Below the pieces are notes generated by a model. That model was given only the letters and a program-made list of their open reading frames with translations, was not told where the DNA came from and did not search any database. This document shows, piece by piece, positions 27,625 through 36,939 of a stretch of DNA of 64,000 nucleotides. Every line of letters begins with the position of its first letter. The stretch's first letter is position 1. A program made the translations under genes and the position numbers. Source of the stretch: Winogradskyella aurantia (GTDB lineage: Bacteria > Bacteroidota > Bacteroidia > Flavobacteriales > Flavobacteriaceae); the NCBI RefSeq assembly GCF_002266855.1, contig NZ_NGJN01000005.1, positions 124,001 to 188,000 on the forward strand. Direction: 5' to 3'.

Positions 27625-27822
27625 TTAGTTATTTAAAGCAATAGCTTCCTTAATATACAACATCAATTCCTCAGTCTGATTCAAAATATTGTTTAAGCGT
27701 CTTATGTTATTGCATTGGCTAAAATTTTTAAACCTTAGCGCATGGTTTATTTTAATGATTTGATTTGAAATAGGCCTAGGTTCCTGAATAATTTTATCGT
27801 AATCCTTTTTAAAATTTAAGTA
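27625..27822 (-). pseudogene. Possible C-terminal remnant of a DUF6090-like gene
   Basis: An open stretch of 65 codons without a start, ending ...RRLNNILNQTEELMLYIKEAIALNN. The helical, Asn/Arg-rich pattern with a final run of hydrophobic positions every 3-4 residues is like the tails of the DUF6090 proteins just upstream (for example ...ETKVLIKTARSIIEMIDQELK in the next gene). No head or TM part is left; a stop precedes it. It lies where one more array unit would be. Similarity is by eye only. Confidence 0.4.
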
Positions 27823-27878
27823 TTACCCGTTGAGAAAGTATTTGATTTAAACATTTAAAAATATAATCATTGTATCTA

Positions 27879-28661
27879 TTATTTAAGCTCTTGATCAATC
27901 ATTTCAATAATACTTCTAGCAGTTTTAATTAAGACCTTAGTCTCTGAATTAGATATCATACACATCGTGGCTCGTCGATTCAATGTATTAATAAATATTT
28001 TAGAATTGATTAGGGCTTTATAATCACTTGTCACTGCATGATTATCCGGCATTGTTTCTAGTTTAACTTGATTAAAGCGAGCACCAGTCAGGTCATAACT
28101 ATTAGCCAAATCATTCCATGAAATATGGCGTGCAAGCAAATCAGAATAACGCCCCAAATACAACTCAAGATGAGCGAGCTCATCTTCCGTCATGTCGGCT
28201 ACATATCCTGGCCACTCGATAAGGCTTTTCTTGAGTGTTGGATTTGAAATCAAGTTTATTTTTCCTGACGTTAGCAATACATTTAATGAGCCTGCTTGGT
28301 TGTTATAGGTTGGACCAGACAACGTTCGGCTAAAAAGACTGTCTAGGTGTTTTGGGGAATAATTATAAAGATTTCCCGGGGAAATTGACATAATAGCTTT
28401 AGCTGATGAAATAATTGTACTCCTTATATCATTGAGCCATTCAAATTCATTGGTTGCAGTTTGAAAATCTTCTTTAAGATTAATTAGGATAGCTTGCTCC
28501 TCTTTTCGCTCTATTCTTTGCTGATTCCAATTATTGATTTGTAGTGCGATGAGGATACCAATGACCACAAGAATGATTTCGCCAATCGCGTATTTGAGGT
28601 ATCGGGCAGTTTTCCCTTTTTCCATAAGGTTATATCGTATTTTACTAAAGAACTTAATCAT
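27879..28661 (-). CDS. DUF6090 family membrane protein, array copy 1
   Basis: 260 residues. This is the last gene of the array in the direction of transcription. Residues 1-20 are a basic cytoplasmic head (with Ser6 in place of the usual Arg), about 24-43 is the single TM helix ([20 protein letters not shown]), and the rest is an extracytoplasmic helical domain beginning with a coiled coil. The shared motif appears as TSGKINLISNPTLKKSL near residue 131. The tail closely resembles that of copy 21 (SKIFINTLNRRATM against NRMFINNLISRRGTL). Start overlaps copy 2 by ATGA. DUF6090 has no assigned function. Confidence 0.88.
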   Translation of the reverse strand: MIKFFSKIRYNLMEKGKTARYLKYAIGEIILVVIGILIALQINNWNQQRIERKEEQAILINLKEDFQTATNEFEWLNDIRSTIISSAKAIMSISPGNLYNYSPKHLDSLFSRTLSGPTYNNQAGSLNVLLTSGKINLISNPTLKKSLIEWPGYVADMTEDELAHLELYLGRYSDLLARHISWNDLANSYDLTGARFNQVKLETMPDNHAVTSDYKALINSKIFINTLNRRATMCMISNSETKVLIKTARSIIEMIDQELK

Positions 28662-29431
28662 TTTGATTCTAAACTAATTTGATTTAATATTTGATCGGTA
28701 AAGTCTAGAAGTTTGTTTTGTCGTCTGAGTCTATTTTGATCCATTACCAGTTTATGTGTTAGTAGACCGAAGAACTTTTTATTTAAGGCTAGTTTTTTAA
28801 TTTTCTCCTCAATATTTTTATGTATTAAAAACGAGTCATCTGGTAGTTTAATTCCCATTTCGTTTTGAGCTTTGATACTGTGTAAATCAAAAAAAGACTC
28901 ACTTTGCGCAACAGTAAGGAGTGTTAATAAATCCATGCTATGTTCATGGTCTTCAAACCCGCTTTTTATCTCTGCATCAAACTCCGTTAAATATCGTCTC
29001 AATGTTTTATTTCGCAACAGGTCGATTTGTCCCGTACTTAACATGGCGTCATAGGTTCCAGTCACTGGTTCGGCTCGCCACCAGGACAATGGGCCATAAC
29101 ATATATATTCTGGAATAGAATCTTTGTGTTCTAGTAATGTATTGGTTGCGTAAAGTTCAATTAATTTTTTGCTATTTGAAATTACAGTATTTTGAAGTTT
29201 GATGGTTTCTTTTAATCTTTTTTTCGTTTCAACAAAATCCATTTGCAATGCAAAAAGAAGTTCTTTTTCGGTGTTATGGTTTTTTCGCTGTTCATTCCAA
29301 TTGTTGATCTGAAGCGCAATGAGAATACCTATAACGACGAGGATTATTTCACCAATAGCGTATTTAAAGTACTTTGTTGATTTTCCAGTTTCCATAAGGT
29401 TGTATCTGATATGTCTAAAAAGTTTAATCAT
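28658..29431 (-). CDS. DUF6090 family membrane protein, array copy 2
   Basis: 257 residues; head MIKLFRHIRYNLMETGKSTK, TM about 23-43. The ectodomain has EPVTGTYDAMLSTGQIDLLR, which pairs it with copy 7 (FQPLTNSYEALKSTG), and both have a PxWx segment (IPEYICYGPLSWW; VPYWLGEVVHF) just before, so they form a recognisable subfamily. It overlaps copy 1 and copy 3 by 4 nt each, the stop of each upstream gene being the TGA within the following ATGA start. Confidence 0.88.
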   Translation of the reverse strand: MIKLFRHIRYNLMETGKSTKYFKYAIGEIILVVIGILIALQINNWNEQRKNHNTEKELLFALQMDFVETKKRLKETIKLQNTVISNSKKLIELYATNTLLEHKDSIPEYICYGPLSWWRAEPVTGTYDAMLSTGQIDLLRNKTLRRYLTEFDAEIKSGFEDHEHSMDLLTLLTVAQSESFFDLHSIKAQNEMGIKLPDDSFLIHKNIEEKIKKLALNKKFFGLLTHKLVMDQNRLRRQNKLLDFTDQILNQISLESK

Positions 29432-30174
29432 TTTGAAGATGTTGCCTTAATAATATCGTCAATTAAAATATCGGTTTCTTGGCATCTGAGAAAAACTTGC
29501 TGATGAAACCAAAGGCTATTGTCTAAATAATTTTCAAACTCAACCTCTTGAAATAAAGGATAGTAATCTGGTTTAACTTGAGAGGGGCCAGACCACTTTA
29601 AGCCGCCAGTTGTGGCATCCATCTCTTTAAACGAAATTTTAGATAATAAGTATGGTATAAAATGATTGTTAATCCAATCATCTAATTTAGACATTCTGGT
29701 TTTTCTAATTTCGGATAAGGTATTCCATTTATAGAGTAATGCTGTTACCTGTTCATTTTTTAAAAGATCTAATCGGCCACTTTGCATGATACTTTTAATG
29801 GTATTATCCGCAAAGGCAACTTCACTTGCCGAAAACGATTCATACATCAGACTATCTAGGTTGTACTTTAGAAGTTCTTCTCTAGATGCACCAATGAGGC
29901 TCATCAATGCTATTTGTGCGTTTGTTTCATTAGTGATCTCTACAATAAACTGTGCCAGATTAGCTTTGTTCGTTTTAAAATCTTTGTGAAGTTTTGCAAT
30001 TATCTCCTGTTCTTCGATTTTATCTATTCTGTTCTGGTTCCAAGTATTTATCTGTAAGGCAATGAGAATACCAATGACTACAAGGATGATTTCACCTATG
30101 GCATATTTAAAGTATTTTGACGTCTTATTTTGTTTCATGAGGTCATATCTGATTTTACGGAAGAACTTAATCAT
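29428..30174 (-). CDS. DUF6090 family membrane protein, array copy 3
   Basis: 248 residues from the ATG at 30174; the frame continues seven codons to a TTG but the family head begins at this ATG (MIKFFRKIRYDLMKQNKTSK). TM about 23-43. The motif is IMQSGRLDLLKNEQVTALLY. Together with copies 12 and 23 it shares a subfamily pattern: a (L/M)F/ES segment before the motif and a tail with (V/I)xFEN-LD preceding a final helix. The upstream 150 nt up to copy 4 hold a truncated head and no complete gene. Confidence 0.87.
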   Translation of the reverse strand: MIKFFRKIRYDLMKQNKTSKYFKYAIGEIILVVIGILIALQINTWNQNRIDKIEEQEIIAKLHKDFKTNKANLAQFIVEITNETNAQIALMSLIGASREELLKYNLDSLMYESFSASEVAFADNTIKSIMQSGRLDLLKNEQVTALLYKWNTLSEIRKTRMSKLDDWINNHFIPYLLSKISFKEMDATTGGLKWSGPSQVKPDYYPLFQEVEFENYLDNSLWFHQQVFLRCQETDILIDDIIKATSSK

Positions 30175-30226
30175 GTTTATAGTAGTTAATTTCAAGGTGG
30201 TAAGCTGGCCATTGACTTTGTCGAAT

Positions 30227-30325
30227 TTACGATTTCACCAAAAATGTCGGCAGGACATTTTCTTTACGCTCTGTCCTTTTATCCATTAGTAATTCTTGTC
30301 TTATATATCTAAACAACTTAGTCAT
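30227..30325 (-). pseudogene. Truncated DUF6090 head remnant
   Basis: A 32-codon frame MTKLFRYIRQELLMDKRTER... starts at 30325 within the stop of copy 4 (TAATG) and matches the conserved family head MIKLFRxIRxxLLMxxKT, but the TM helix is gone and the frame ends in unrelated residues. It is a deletion scar of an array gene. The segment after it (about 30190-30215) resembles 34240-34265, see findings. Confidence 0.75.
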
Positions 30326-31083
30326 TATGGCTTTTCAATATCCCTGTTTATCAATTCAATAATTGTCTCAGACTTTGACTTAATTTTATCATAAAAAGGA
30401 ATAAAATCCTTAGAAATTGTTATAGAGATTACCAAACCATTTTTATATTCAAGACTTTGAAATAAGCTTTGAAAGCTTTGTAAATCTATATTTTGTTCTC
30501 GGGCTGTTTTTTCTTCTTCGTAAATAGGTTTTATCAAATCTAAATCAACGTAACTAAACAATGATTTTGATATGTATTCCCTGTATTCATAAGTTTCATG
30601 ATCTATACCAGCGTCATTATATTTATAGATTTCTTGCAAATCTAGTAGTAGTTTCTTTATAGAATCGTTAGCAATTAAATTTAAATTTCCTGAGTTTGAT
30701 AATTCATTATAAGTACTATTATTTGGAGTAAAGCGTTCCTCCATAATAGTAAAATAAACATCTTTCGCTAGTTGATCAATATTACTGGTAGGTGACCCAT
30801 TTATTTGCGATAAAATTTTCTGTGTTCTTTCAAATTTATCTTGTCTAAATTCGATCATGTAGATGAGGTTTGTAAGATCTTTTTGTAAATCGAGCTTGAT
30901 GTTTTTTAGATAACTTACTTCACGTTGACGTTCTATGCGCTTTACATTCCAATTGTTGATCTGAAGTGCAATGAGAATACCAATAACCACAAGGATGATT
31001 TCGCCAATGGCGTATTTAAAGTATTTGGAGGTTTTGTTTTCCATTAGTAAGGTTTTGCGGATATGTCTAAAAAATTTAATCAT
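30325..31083 (-). CDS. DUF6090 family membrane protein, array copy 4
   Basis: 252 residues; head MIKFFRHIRKTLLMENKTSK, TM about 24-44, then a coiled-coil stretch starting NVKRIERQREVSYLKNIK. The motif is ELSNSGNLNLIANDSIKKLL. The tail is unusual in having MIEFRQDKFERTQ early and KSKSETIIELINRDIEK at the end. No overlap with copy 5; 25 nt separate them. Its TAA stop overlaps the ATG of the head remnant downstream. Confidence 0.87.
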   Translation of the reverse strand: MIKFFRHIRKTLLMENKTSKYFKYAIGEIILVVIGILIALQINNWNVKRIERQREVSYLKNIKLDLQKDLTNLIYMIEFRQDKFERTQKILSQINGSPTSNIDQLAKDVYFTIMEERFTPNNSTYNELSNSGNLNLIANDSIKKLLLDLQEIYKYNDAGIDHETYEYREYISKSLFSYVDLDLIKPIYEEEKTAREQNIDLQSFQSLFQSLEYKNGLVISITISKDFIPFYDKIKSKSETIIELINRDIEKP

Positions 31084-31108
31084 TTATCAATAGTTATTAG
31101 CCTTGCTG

Positions 31109-31867
31109 TCAAAGACTATTTTCTAATGCTATAAGAGCTTTTAATTTTTCAGATTCTTTAATTATTCTGTTCAACTTTGAAGACATTAATCTGTGATGAT
31201 TTCTTGCAGCCCTCACAAATTGCCTAAATTTAATGTATTGTGGTGACCGTGGATTGCTAATCCAAGGATGGTGCTTTAATGCCTCATCAGGATTTTCTCT
31301 ATACAGGTATTTAAAATCGAACCATCCTTCAAAACATTTAGCCTTAAGGTCATTAACATTCTTACTGTAATTTATATTATAGAATGATTCTCTGTCACAA
31401 AGCTGATAATACTTTTGAATTTCGGTAACTAGACTATCTGAGCCTATTGAATACAAACTTCCTGTATTTTTTAATTCTTGAAAAATGGAGCTATTTAAAT
31501 TAAAGGTATTTATATAAAATATTGAAGTAGAGACCATGTAGTCCAAGTGATCTATCGCCATATTGTGACGTAAAAGGCTATAAAGGCTGTCGGTAAATTT
31601 GTATCTATTCGAAAAACCACTAGTTTCAGATGTAGAATCTAATCCGCGAGCCCGCTCAATATTTAAATCTAATTCTTTAGACAGTTTTACTAATAACTCT
31701 TGGTTTCGGTTAGTGTTTAATCGTTGGGTATTCCAAGTATTTAATGAAAGTGCAATTAAAATTCCAATAACAACCAGGACAATTTCGCCAATGGCATATT
31801 TGAAGTATTTGGAGGCTTTGTTTTCCATAAGCAGGGATTTTCTAATGTGTCTAAAGAATTTAATCAT
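31109..31867 (-). CDS. DUF6090 family membrane protein, array copy 5
   Basis: 252 residues; head almost the same as copy 4 (MIKFFRHIRKSLLMENKASK). The TM ends ILIALSLNTWNTQR, with Ser replacing the usual Gln of LQINNWN. The motif is degenerate (NTGSLYSIGSDSLVTEIQKYY) and is followed by a Tyr-rich stretch, the YY-type ending seen also in copies 15, 18 and 19. Its first eight bases ATGATTAA contain the stop of copy 6. Confidence 0.87.
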   Translation of the reverse strand: MIKFFRHIRKSLLMENKASKYFKYAIGEIVLVVIGILIALSLNTWNTQRLNTNRNQELLVKLSKELDLNIERARGLDSTSETSGFSNRYKFTDSLYSLLRHNMAIDHLDYMVSTSIFYINTFNLNSSIFQELKNTGSLYSIGSDSLVTEIQKYYQLCDRESFYNINYSKNVNDLKAKCFEGWFDFKYLYRENPDEALKHHPWISNPRSPQYIKFRQFVRAARNHHRLMSSKLNRIIKESEKLKALIALENSL

Positions 31868-32642
31868 TAGCGTTCAAAGTTTTTAAAGACTTGTTAATCT
31901 CCTCTAAAATAGGCTTTACTAAAAGACTAAGCTTCATATCTCTGCGTATCAAATAATCTATGTTGTGCTTATGATGCCAGATGTTATTTTCAAACTCTAA
32001 CAGGTTAAGTTTAGAAAAATCTGTTTTAAGGTTAGATTTAGATGCGTACATTGGAATAAAAGAAGGAAAATTCTTTTTAATGGTATCACCATTAGATAAT
32101 GGAAAATGTTTCATTAAATACGGCATTAAATTCATCGTATAGTTATCTACGGTGTATTTGACGTCATTTTCGGACCTTTCCAATTCTGTTACCCAGTTTG
32201 TAATCAAAGATTTTAAATTCGTATTGGATATGATTTCTAATTTACCCGAATTAATCATCTGATCAGTTATACTTCTTTCGGGCTTAAAAGAACTTATATT
32301 ACCTAATATTATAAAAAGGCTATCTAGCGTATTGAGATTTGATGTTAATTTATTTGTTTTTATAATACTATCAATACGTATACAAGCCCTTGTGTTGATG
32401 AGATTATTTTCTACGGACCCATTAGCTATTTCAAAGTTATTTTTTAACTCTTCTTTTAGGTCTAACAATATTGCTGTTTCACTTTGTTTTAGTTTCTGAA
32501 ACTCATTCCAATTGTTAATCTGTAAAGCAATGAGAATACCAATCACCACAAGAATAATTTCGCCTATGGCGTATTTAAAGTACCGGCCTGTTTGATTTTT
32601 TTCAATTAGTGATTTGCGAATATGTCGGAAGAGTTTAATCAT
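31860..32642 (-). CDS. DUF6090 family membrane protein, array copy 6
   Basis: 260 residues; head MIKLFRHIRKSLIEKNQTGR, TM about 23-43. The motif MINSGKLEIISNTNLKSLIT follows FKPERSITDQ. The middle has a TVDNYTMNLMPYLMKHFPL segment, also found in altered form in copy 8 (TRETILPFLSKHYPI), and both then carry a DxxxxK-FSxL stretch before the tail. The gene follows a short head remnant (32677-32727) by 34 nt. Confidence 0.88.
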   Translation of the reverse strand: MIKLFRHIRKSLIEKNQTGRYFKYAIGEIILVVIGILIALQINNWNEFQKLKQSETAILLDLKEELKNNFEIANGSVENNLINTRACIRIDSIIKTNKLTSNLNTLDSLFIILGNISSFKPERSITDQMINSGKLEIISNTNLKSLITNWVTELERSENDVKYTVDNYTMNLMPYLMKHFPLSNGDTIKKNFPSFIPMYASKSNLKTDFSKLNLLEFENNIWHHKHNIDYLIRRDMKLSLLVKPILEEINKSLKTLNAND

Positions 32643-32676
32643 AATTTAATCCACTAGTTTTCAAATTGTATCCTTA

Positions 32677-32727
32677 TCAAAAGTCTACTAGACTTTTTAT
32701 TTCGGATAGTCTAAAGAATTTTATCAT
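32677..32727 (-). pseudogene. DUF6090 start-codon scar
   Basis: MIKFFRLSEIKSLVDF and a stop. The first six residues are exactly the family head; the remainder is unrelated and stops after ten codons. Its ATG overlaps the TGA stop of copy 7 (ATGA), the usual array junction. It is what would be left after deletion of nearly a whole unit. Confidence 0.65.
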
Positions 32728-33446
32728 TGGTTGGTCTGTAAATGTGTTGGCATAAGTGATAGTGTTTTGTCAACGGATGCCATCGTAAACTCCAAGCGAG
32801 TTATGGACGCCGCAATATTATCTCGGTTTAGCATAAGGAGTCTCCAAACATTAGTTTCACTGAAGAATTCCTCAATGTTATTTACTTCAAGAATATTTCG
32901 AAACTCAAAATTAGTCGCATGGGATTCCATTAGCGGTAACCAATGGTTATTAAATGCATATTCAACATCTCCTAAAGCCTTTACGATATGATTTGCGTGA
33001 TCGTCATAGTAAACACCGAGACTTTTCCTCAACTCAGGATTTTTCACCGTATTTATGCCTGTAGATTTAAGCGCTTCGTAGGAGTTGGTCAGGGGCTGAA
33101 ATCTGCTGAAATGAACAACCTCGCCCAACCAATAAGGTACGCTGTCCAAATGTTTTGTTCGTAAGGAATCGTTTATGAGCTTTGCGGATGCGGCCAATGC
33201 TTTTTGATGCCAGTATTTTATATCCACTAAATTTTCTCTGTCTTGAACAAGGTTTTCCTTAATCTGGGATAGGATTTCTTTCTCAAATTTCGCCGTCTTT
33301 CGTTCTTCATTCCAATTATTAATCTGTAGGGCAATAAGAATACCAATAACCACAAGAATAATTTCGCCAATGGCGTATTTAAAATATTGGGTAGTTTTGC
33401 CTTTTTCCATGAGCTTGTATCTTATTTTTCGAAATATTTTAATCAT
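32724..33446 (-). CDS. DUF6090 family membrane protein, array copy 7
   Basis: 240 residues, the shortest complete copy. Head MIKIFRKIRYKLMEKGKTTQ, TM about 23-43. The motif is reduced to LKSTGINTVKNPELRKSLG. Subfamily with copy 2 (shared xPLTNSYEAL block). The tail contains NHWLPLMESHATNFEFRNIL. It overlaps copy 8 by 8 nt (ATGATTAA). Confidence 0.87.
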   Translation of the reverse strand: MIKIFRKIRYKLMEKGKTTQYFKYAIGEIILVVIGILIALQINNWNEERKTAKFEKEILSQIKENLVQDRENLVDIKYWHQKALAASAKLINDSLRTKHLDSVPYWLGEVVHFSRFQPLTNSYEALKSTGINTVKNPELRKSLGVYYDDHANHIVKALGDVEYAFNNHWLPLMESHATNFEFRNILEVNNIEEFFSETNVWRLLMLNRDNIAASITRLEFTMASVDKTLSLMPTHLQTNQ

Positions 33447-34224
33447 GTAACTCAGACTTGATTAGGGAAATGATTTTTTTACAAGCCCGCATAGTTATTC
33501 GACATTCTAAGACACAATGGTACTCGTACATTTTTTTTAGTGCCACGTAACTTTGTAATTGCTCATTTTCCAGAAGGACTTGCCAGTTGACCATTTTTTT
33601 ATCAAATACTAGGCTAGCTTCCCTATCAATTTTCATGTCTAAAGATTCTAATAATTTTATATTGGATTCTTCAAGATTTGTAATAGGGTAGTGCTTTGAT
33701 AAAAATGGCAATATGGTTTCTCGTGTGAAATCTGCCAGAAAAACTTCATCGTCAATCACATCATTTACATTACCCGTCCATTGGGTAATTAAATCTCTTA
33801 ACTCGGTATTTTGAATGATGTCCAAATTACCTGCACTAATTAAATTATTTGAGGCACCAGGCCTGTCCGTAAAGGAAAACCATTTAATGAGACTATTTGT
33901 AAGGCTGTCTAGATGGATATTGGTATAATCCTTCGATTTTGAAATGACTTGAAGTGCTCTTAACTCTTTTAAAATAAGTTGGTGCTGATTTAAAACACGA
34001 TTTAGGTCTATAAAATTCGCCTCAAATTCAACTTTTAAGTCTTTGAGTATGTTTTGTTCACTTATGCGCTCTAGTCTTGCTTGATTCCACGTATTGATTT
34101 GAAGCGCAATGAGAATACCAATAACCACAAGGATGATTTCGCCAATGGCGTATTTAAAATAGCGCGTTGATTTTGAGTTTTCCATAATAATGGTTTGACG
34201 GATATGACGAAAGAATTTAATCAT
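33439..34224 (-). CDS. DUF6090 family membrane protein, array copy 8
   Basis: 261 residues; head MIKFFRHIRQTIIMENSKST, TM about 25-45. Motif NLISAGNLDIIQNTELRDLI followed by TQWTGNVNDV. The middle is close to copy 6 (LPFLSKHYPI). The tail is rich in Cys (HCVLECRITMRACKK), unusual in the array. Its start overlaps the stop of a 42-codon frame upstream by ATGA. Confidence 0.87.
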   Translation of the reverse strand: MIKFFRHIRQTIIMENSKSTRYFKYAIGEIILVVIGILIALQINTWNQARLERISEQNILKDLKVEFEANFIDLNRVLNQHQLILKELRALQVISKSKDYTNIHLDSLTNSLIKWFSFTDRPGASNNLISAGNLDIIQNTELRDLITQWTGNVNDVIDDEVFLADFTRETILPFLSKHYPITNLEESNIKLLESLDMKIDREASLVFDKKMVNWQVLLENEQLQSYVALKKMYEYHCVLECRITMRACKKIISLIKSELHD

Positions 34225-34349
34225 TGGCTAGCTTTTGTTAAGCATAAAGGTGCTAAGTGGCCATCAATGCTTATAGCCTCTTTCAATTCAGGTTTATTTT
34301 GAAGTCTTTCAGAAAATGTGTTTGACTCCATAGAAGTTGCTGGTCTCAT
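34221..34349 (-). CDS. Small ORF coupled to array copy 8, unknown
   Basis: 42 codons, MRPATSMESNTFSERLQNKP... ending LCLTKASQ, between copies 9 and 8. It ends with the same ATGA overlap as full array genes, begins 34 nt after the stop of copy 9, and part of its DNA (about 34240-34265) resembles 30190-30215 near the head remnant there. It has no head or TM segment. It may be a small gene or a piece of a lost gene; I do not recognise it. Confidence 0.35.
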   Translation of the reverse strand: MRPATSMESNTFSERLQNKPELKEAISIDGHLAPLCLTKASQ

Positions 34350-34382
34350 TTGTCTATATGCTAATTACTTGCCTCAAATAGA

Positions 34383-35165
34383 TTAATTGTTTTTGTCTTG
34401 TAATCTCAATTTTAAGGCTTTATCGAGATGATCTAGATACGTTTTCTGTTCTTCGAGTTTTAAGATGATATATCCTGTCATGGTGTATAAGGAGCCCAAT
34501 ATCTGTTCTAGTTCTTCAGTGCCGTATTGTGCCCTTAATTTTGAGTAGTTAAATATGTCAAATTCCAAGTTAAAAGCATTCTTAAAATTGAAGTCTAGCT
34601 TGGAAAAAATTGTATCTACATTTTTAATACCGTACTTGTTTACAAAAGGGCGTACGGTTTCAATTTTTAGTAAGTCCCAGTTTTTAAAGGCCTTTAATAA
34701 AATTTCCTCATGCTTGAGGTAATCTCTTAGTGCGTCACGTACATTATCGTTGGTGATATCGGTTAAATTATCACTGTAGTTTTCAGAAATAACCGCGTTA
34801 TATGTGCTGTACCACCACAAATCGTGATACATCATATTTGGGTTGTAATAGGCTTTTCCTCTAATTTCAGAAAAAACTTGAATATTCAAATTTTGATAAT
34901 TAGTAAAACTGGACAAAAATCGCTGATTCATGCTATCGGCCAGTTTAAGATCGACTTGAATCTTACGAAGTAATTTACCTTCTTCTAGTTTGGACATGCG
35001 ATTCTGGTTCCAATTGTTAATTTGCAGTGCAATTAAAATTCCAATCACTACCAATACAATTTCGCCTATAGCGTATTTGAAGTACCTTCCTGTTTGGAAG
35101 GCAGGTTTACTCGTTTGGTTTTTCATTATTAAGCTGTGTCTTACTTGGCGAAATAGTTTAATCAT
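34383..35165 (-). CDS. DUF6090 family membrane protein, array copy 9 (with palindrome insert)
   Basis: 260 residues. The head MIKLFRQVRHSLIMKNQT is followed by the inserted SKPAFQT and then GRYFKYAIGEIVL, so the TM is shifted to about 31-51. The central motif is worn (SDNLTDITNDNVRDALRDYL). The segment KIETVRPFVNKYGIKNVDTI aligns with other copies in position only. The 196 nt upstream to the aldehyde dehydrogenase gene hold no recognised gene. Confidence 0.86.
   Translation of the reverse strand: MIKLFRQVRHSLIMKNQTSKPAFQTGRYFKYAIGEIVLVVIGILIALQINNWNQNRMSKLEEGKLLRKIQVDLKLADSMNQRFLSSFTNYQNLNIQVFSEIRGKAYYNPNMMYHDLWWYSTYNAVISENYSDNLTDITNDNVRDALRDYLKHEEILLKAFKNWDLLKIETVRPFVNKYGIKNVDTIFSKLDFNFKNAFNLEFDIFNYSKLRAQYGTEELEQILGSLYTMTGYIILKLEEQKTYLDHLDKALKLRLQDKNN
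35085..35105. repeat. In-frame palindromic insert in copy 9
   Basis: CCTTCCTGTTTGGAAGGCAGG, a 6-bp-arm hairpin (CCTTCC/GGAAGG), encodes residues of KPAFQTGR in the gene. Copies without it read NQTGRYF directly. Confidence 0.65.
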
Positions 35166-35361
35166 TCTAGACGGAATAAAAATTAAAGCGACAAGCAGTC
35201 TTTACTAAAAGAGTCCACAGGATTAATTTTAAGCGTCCGGTCCTACTTTGATTCATAAGGGTGGTTATAATTTTTCGTAATTATCATTACATTACTCATA
35301 AGCCCTGTAAAGGCTATCGGGTTGCGTGAATTTAGGAATGGTAAGATGGGGCTTCGATAAG

Positions 35362-36939
35362 CTAAAGTATGTAATCTGTACTGACAAAATTGGAGGATTT
35401 AGTTTCTAATAAATTCTTTAAAATAGCATTGTTGTAGGCATTGTCTTTAGAGGCTACAAAAGTTCTTATGGAAAAGGACCGTAAGGCATCGTGAACACTT
35501 AAGGTACCAACAGCCGAGTCTTTACGTCCGGTAAAAGGATAGACGTCTGGACCGCGCTGGCATGAACTATTTAGGTTTACCCTACAGACTAAATTAACCA
35601 AGGTATCGATCAATGGGGCTAGGGTTTTAACATCTTTGCCAAATAAACTTACCTGCTGCCCATAATTGGAGGCTGCCATGTCATCCAATGGTTCTTCAAT
35701 ATCTGAGAATGATATGACGGGAATAACTGGGCCAAATTGTTCCTCTTTATACACACGCATGTCTTTTGTCACTGGATACAAGACGGCCGGAAAAATATAG
35801 TTCTCTGTAGTTTCACCGCCTTTTTTATTTATAATCTTGGCGCCTTTTTGTACCGCATCATCAATGAGTCCTTGGATATAGGCAGGTTTATCGGGTTCTG
35901 GCAAGGGCGTTAATTTAGCACCATCTTCCCATGGGTTTCCAAATTTTAAGGCATCCACCTGTTCAGAAAAGCGCTTGTTGAATTCGTCAATTATAGCCTC
36001 ATGTACATAAATCACTTTTAGTGCTGTGCAGCGCTGACCATTAAAAGAGGTGGCGCCCGCAATGCATTCGCTAATCGCTAAATCTAAATCGGCATCTTCT
36101 AAAACAATGGCAGGATTTTTTGCCTCTAAGCCCAACACCATACGTAAACGATTACTCTTAGGGTGTACATCTTGTAGAGCATTAGCCGACTTACTGTTAC
36201 CAATTAGTGCCAAAACATCAACCCGACCGTCTTTCATAATAGGTGAGGCAACGGTACGACCACGACCATAGATGATATTAACAACCCCTTTTGGAAAGCT
36301 GTTTTGAAAAGCCTCTAACAAGGGTGATAACAGTAGTACGCCAAATTTCGCCGGTTTAAAAATAGCGGCATTGCCCATTATTAGGGCCGGAATTAACAGT
36401 GCAAAAGTTTCATTTAGCGGATAGTTATAAGGGCCTAAGCACAAGACAATACCCAGAGGGCCTCGTCTAATATGCGCGTTAACGCCACTGTGCTTTTCAA
36501 ATTTAGCACTATTACGATCCATTTGTTTATAATCTTCAATAGTATCGTAGATGTATTCCACGGTTCTGTCAAATTCCTTTTCAGAATCGGGCAGATTCTT
36601 CCCAATTTCCCACATGAGCAGTTTCACCACCGCATCGCGCTTTGTCTTCATTTGCTCTACAAAGGTTTGCATACAGGCTATTCGCTCAACAACTTTCATG
36701 GTTGGCCATAGGCCTTGACCTTTGTTGAATGCTGTGACAGCTGATTCAAGTGCGCCTAACGCTTCTTTTTCGCCCAGTTTGGGAATGGTACCCAACAAGG
36801 TGGGTTGATAGTCTTCGGTTGAAGAAATACTGGAATAGACTTTTGAAGTTTCGCCATTCCATAACTTTAATTCACCATCAACTAAATAGGTGTTTTGGGT
36901 AATCGTTTCCTTGATTTGAAAGTGTTCTGGGATTTTCAT
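35362..36939 (-). CDS. NADP-dependent glyceraldehyde-3-phosphate dehydrogenase (GapN-like aldehyde dehydrogenase)
   Basis: 525 residues of the aldehyde dehydrogenase superfamily. The general-base Glu is in [13 protein letters not shown] and the catalytic Cys in [25 protein letters not shown] and FKPAKFGVL form the cofactor site; [10 protein letters not shown] is the C-terminal signature. The sequence pattern and length fit the non-phosphorylating GapN type, which makes 3-phosphoglycerate and NADPH from glyceraldehyde-3-phosphate. It sits inside the DUF6090 array, on the same strand, with 196-nt and 307-nt flanks, so it probably has its own promoter. Confidence 0.87.
   Translation of the reverse strand: MKIPEHFQIKETITQNTYLVDGELKLWNGETSKVYSSISSTEDYQPTLLGTIPKLGEKEALGALESAVTAFNKGQGLWPTMKVVERIACMQTFVEQMKTKRDAVVKLLMWEIGKNLPDSEKEFDRTVEYIYDTIEDYKQMDRNSAKFEKHSGVNAHIRRGPLGIVLCLGPYNYPLNETFALLIPALIMGNAAIFKPAKFGVLLLSPLLEAFQNSFPKGVVNIIYGRGRTVASPIMKDGRVDVLALIGNSKSANALQDVHPKSNRLRMVLGLEAKNPAIVLEDADLDLAISECIAGATSFNGQRCTALKVIYVHEAIIDEFNKRFSEQVDALKFGNPWEDGAKLTPLPEPDKPAYIQGLIDDAVQKGAKIINKKGGETTENYIFPAVLYPVTKDMRVYKEEQFGPVIPVISFSDIEEPLDDMAASNYGQQVSLFGKDVKTLAPLIDTLVNLVCRVNLNSSCQRGPDVYPFTGRKDSAVGTLSVHDALRSFSIRTFVASKDNAYNNAILKNLLETKSSNFVSTDYIL

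Noticed and set aside
35167..35256. 29-codon ORF (MNQSRTGRLKLILWTLLV...) upstream of copy 9
   Set aside because: Too short, no array head, no junction overlap with copy 9 and no recognisable family; probably chance.
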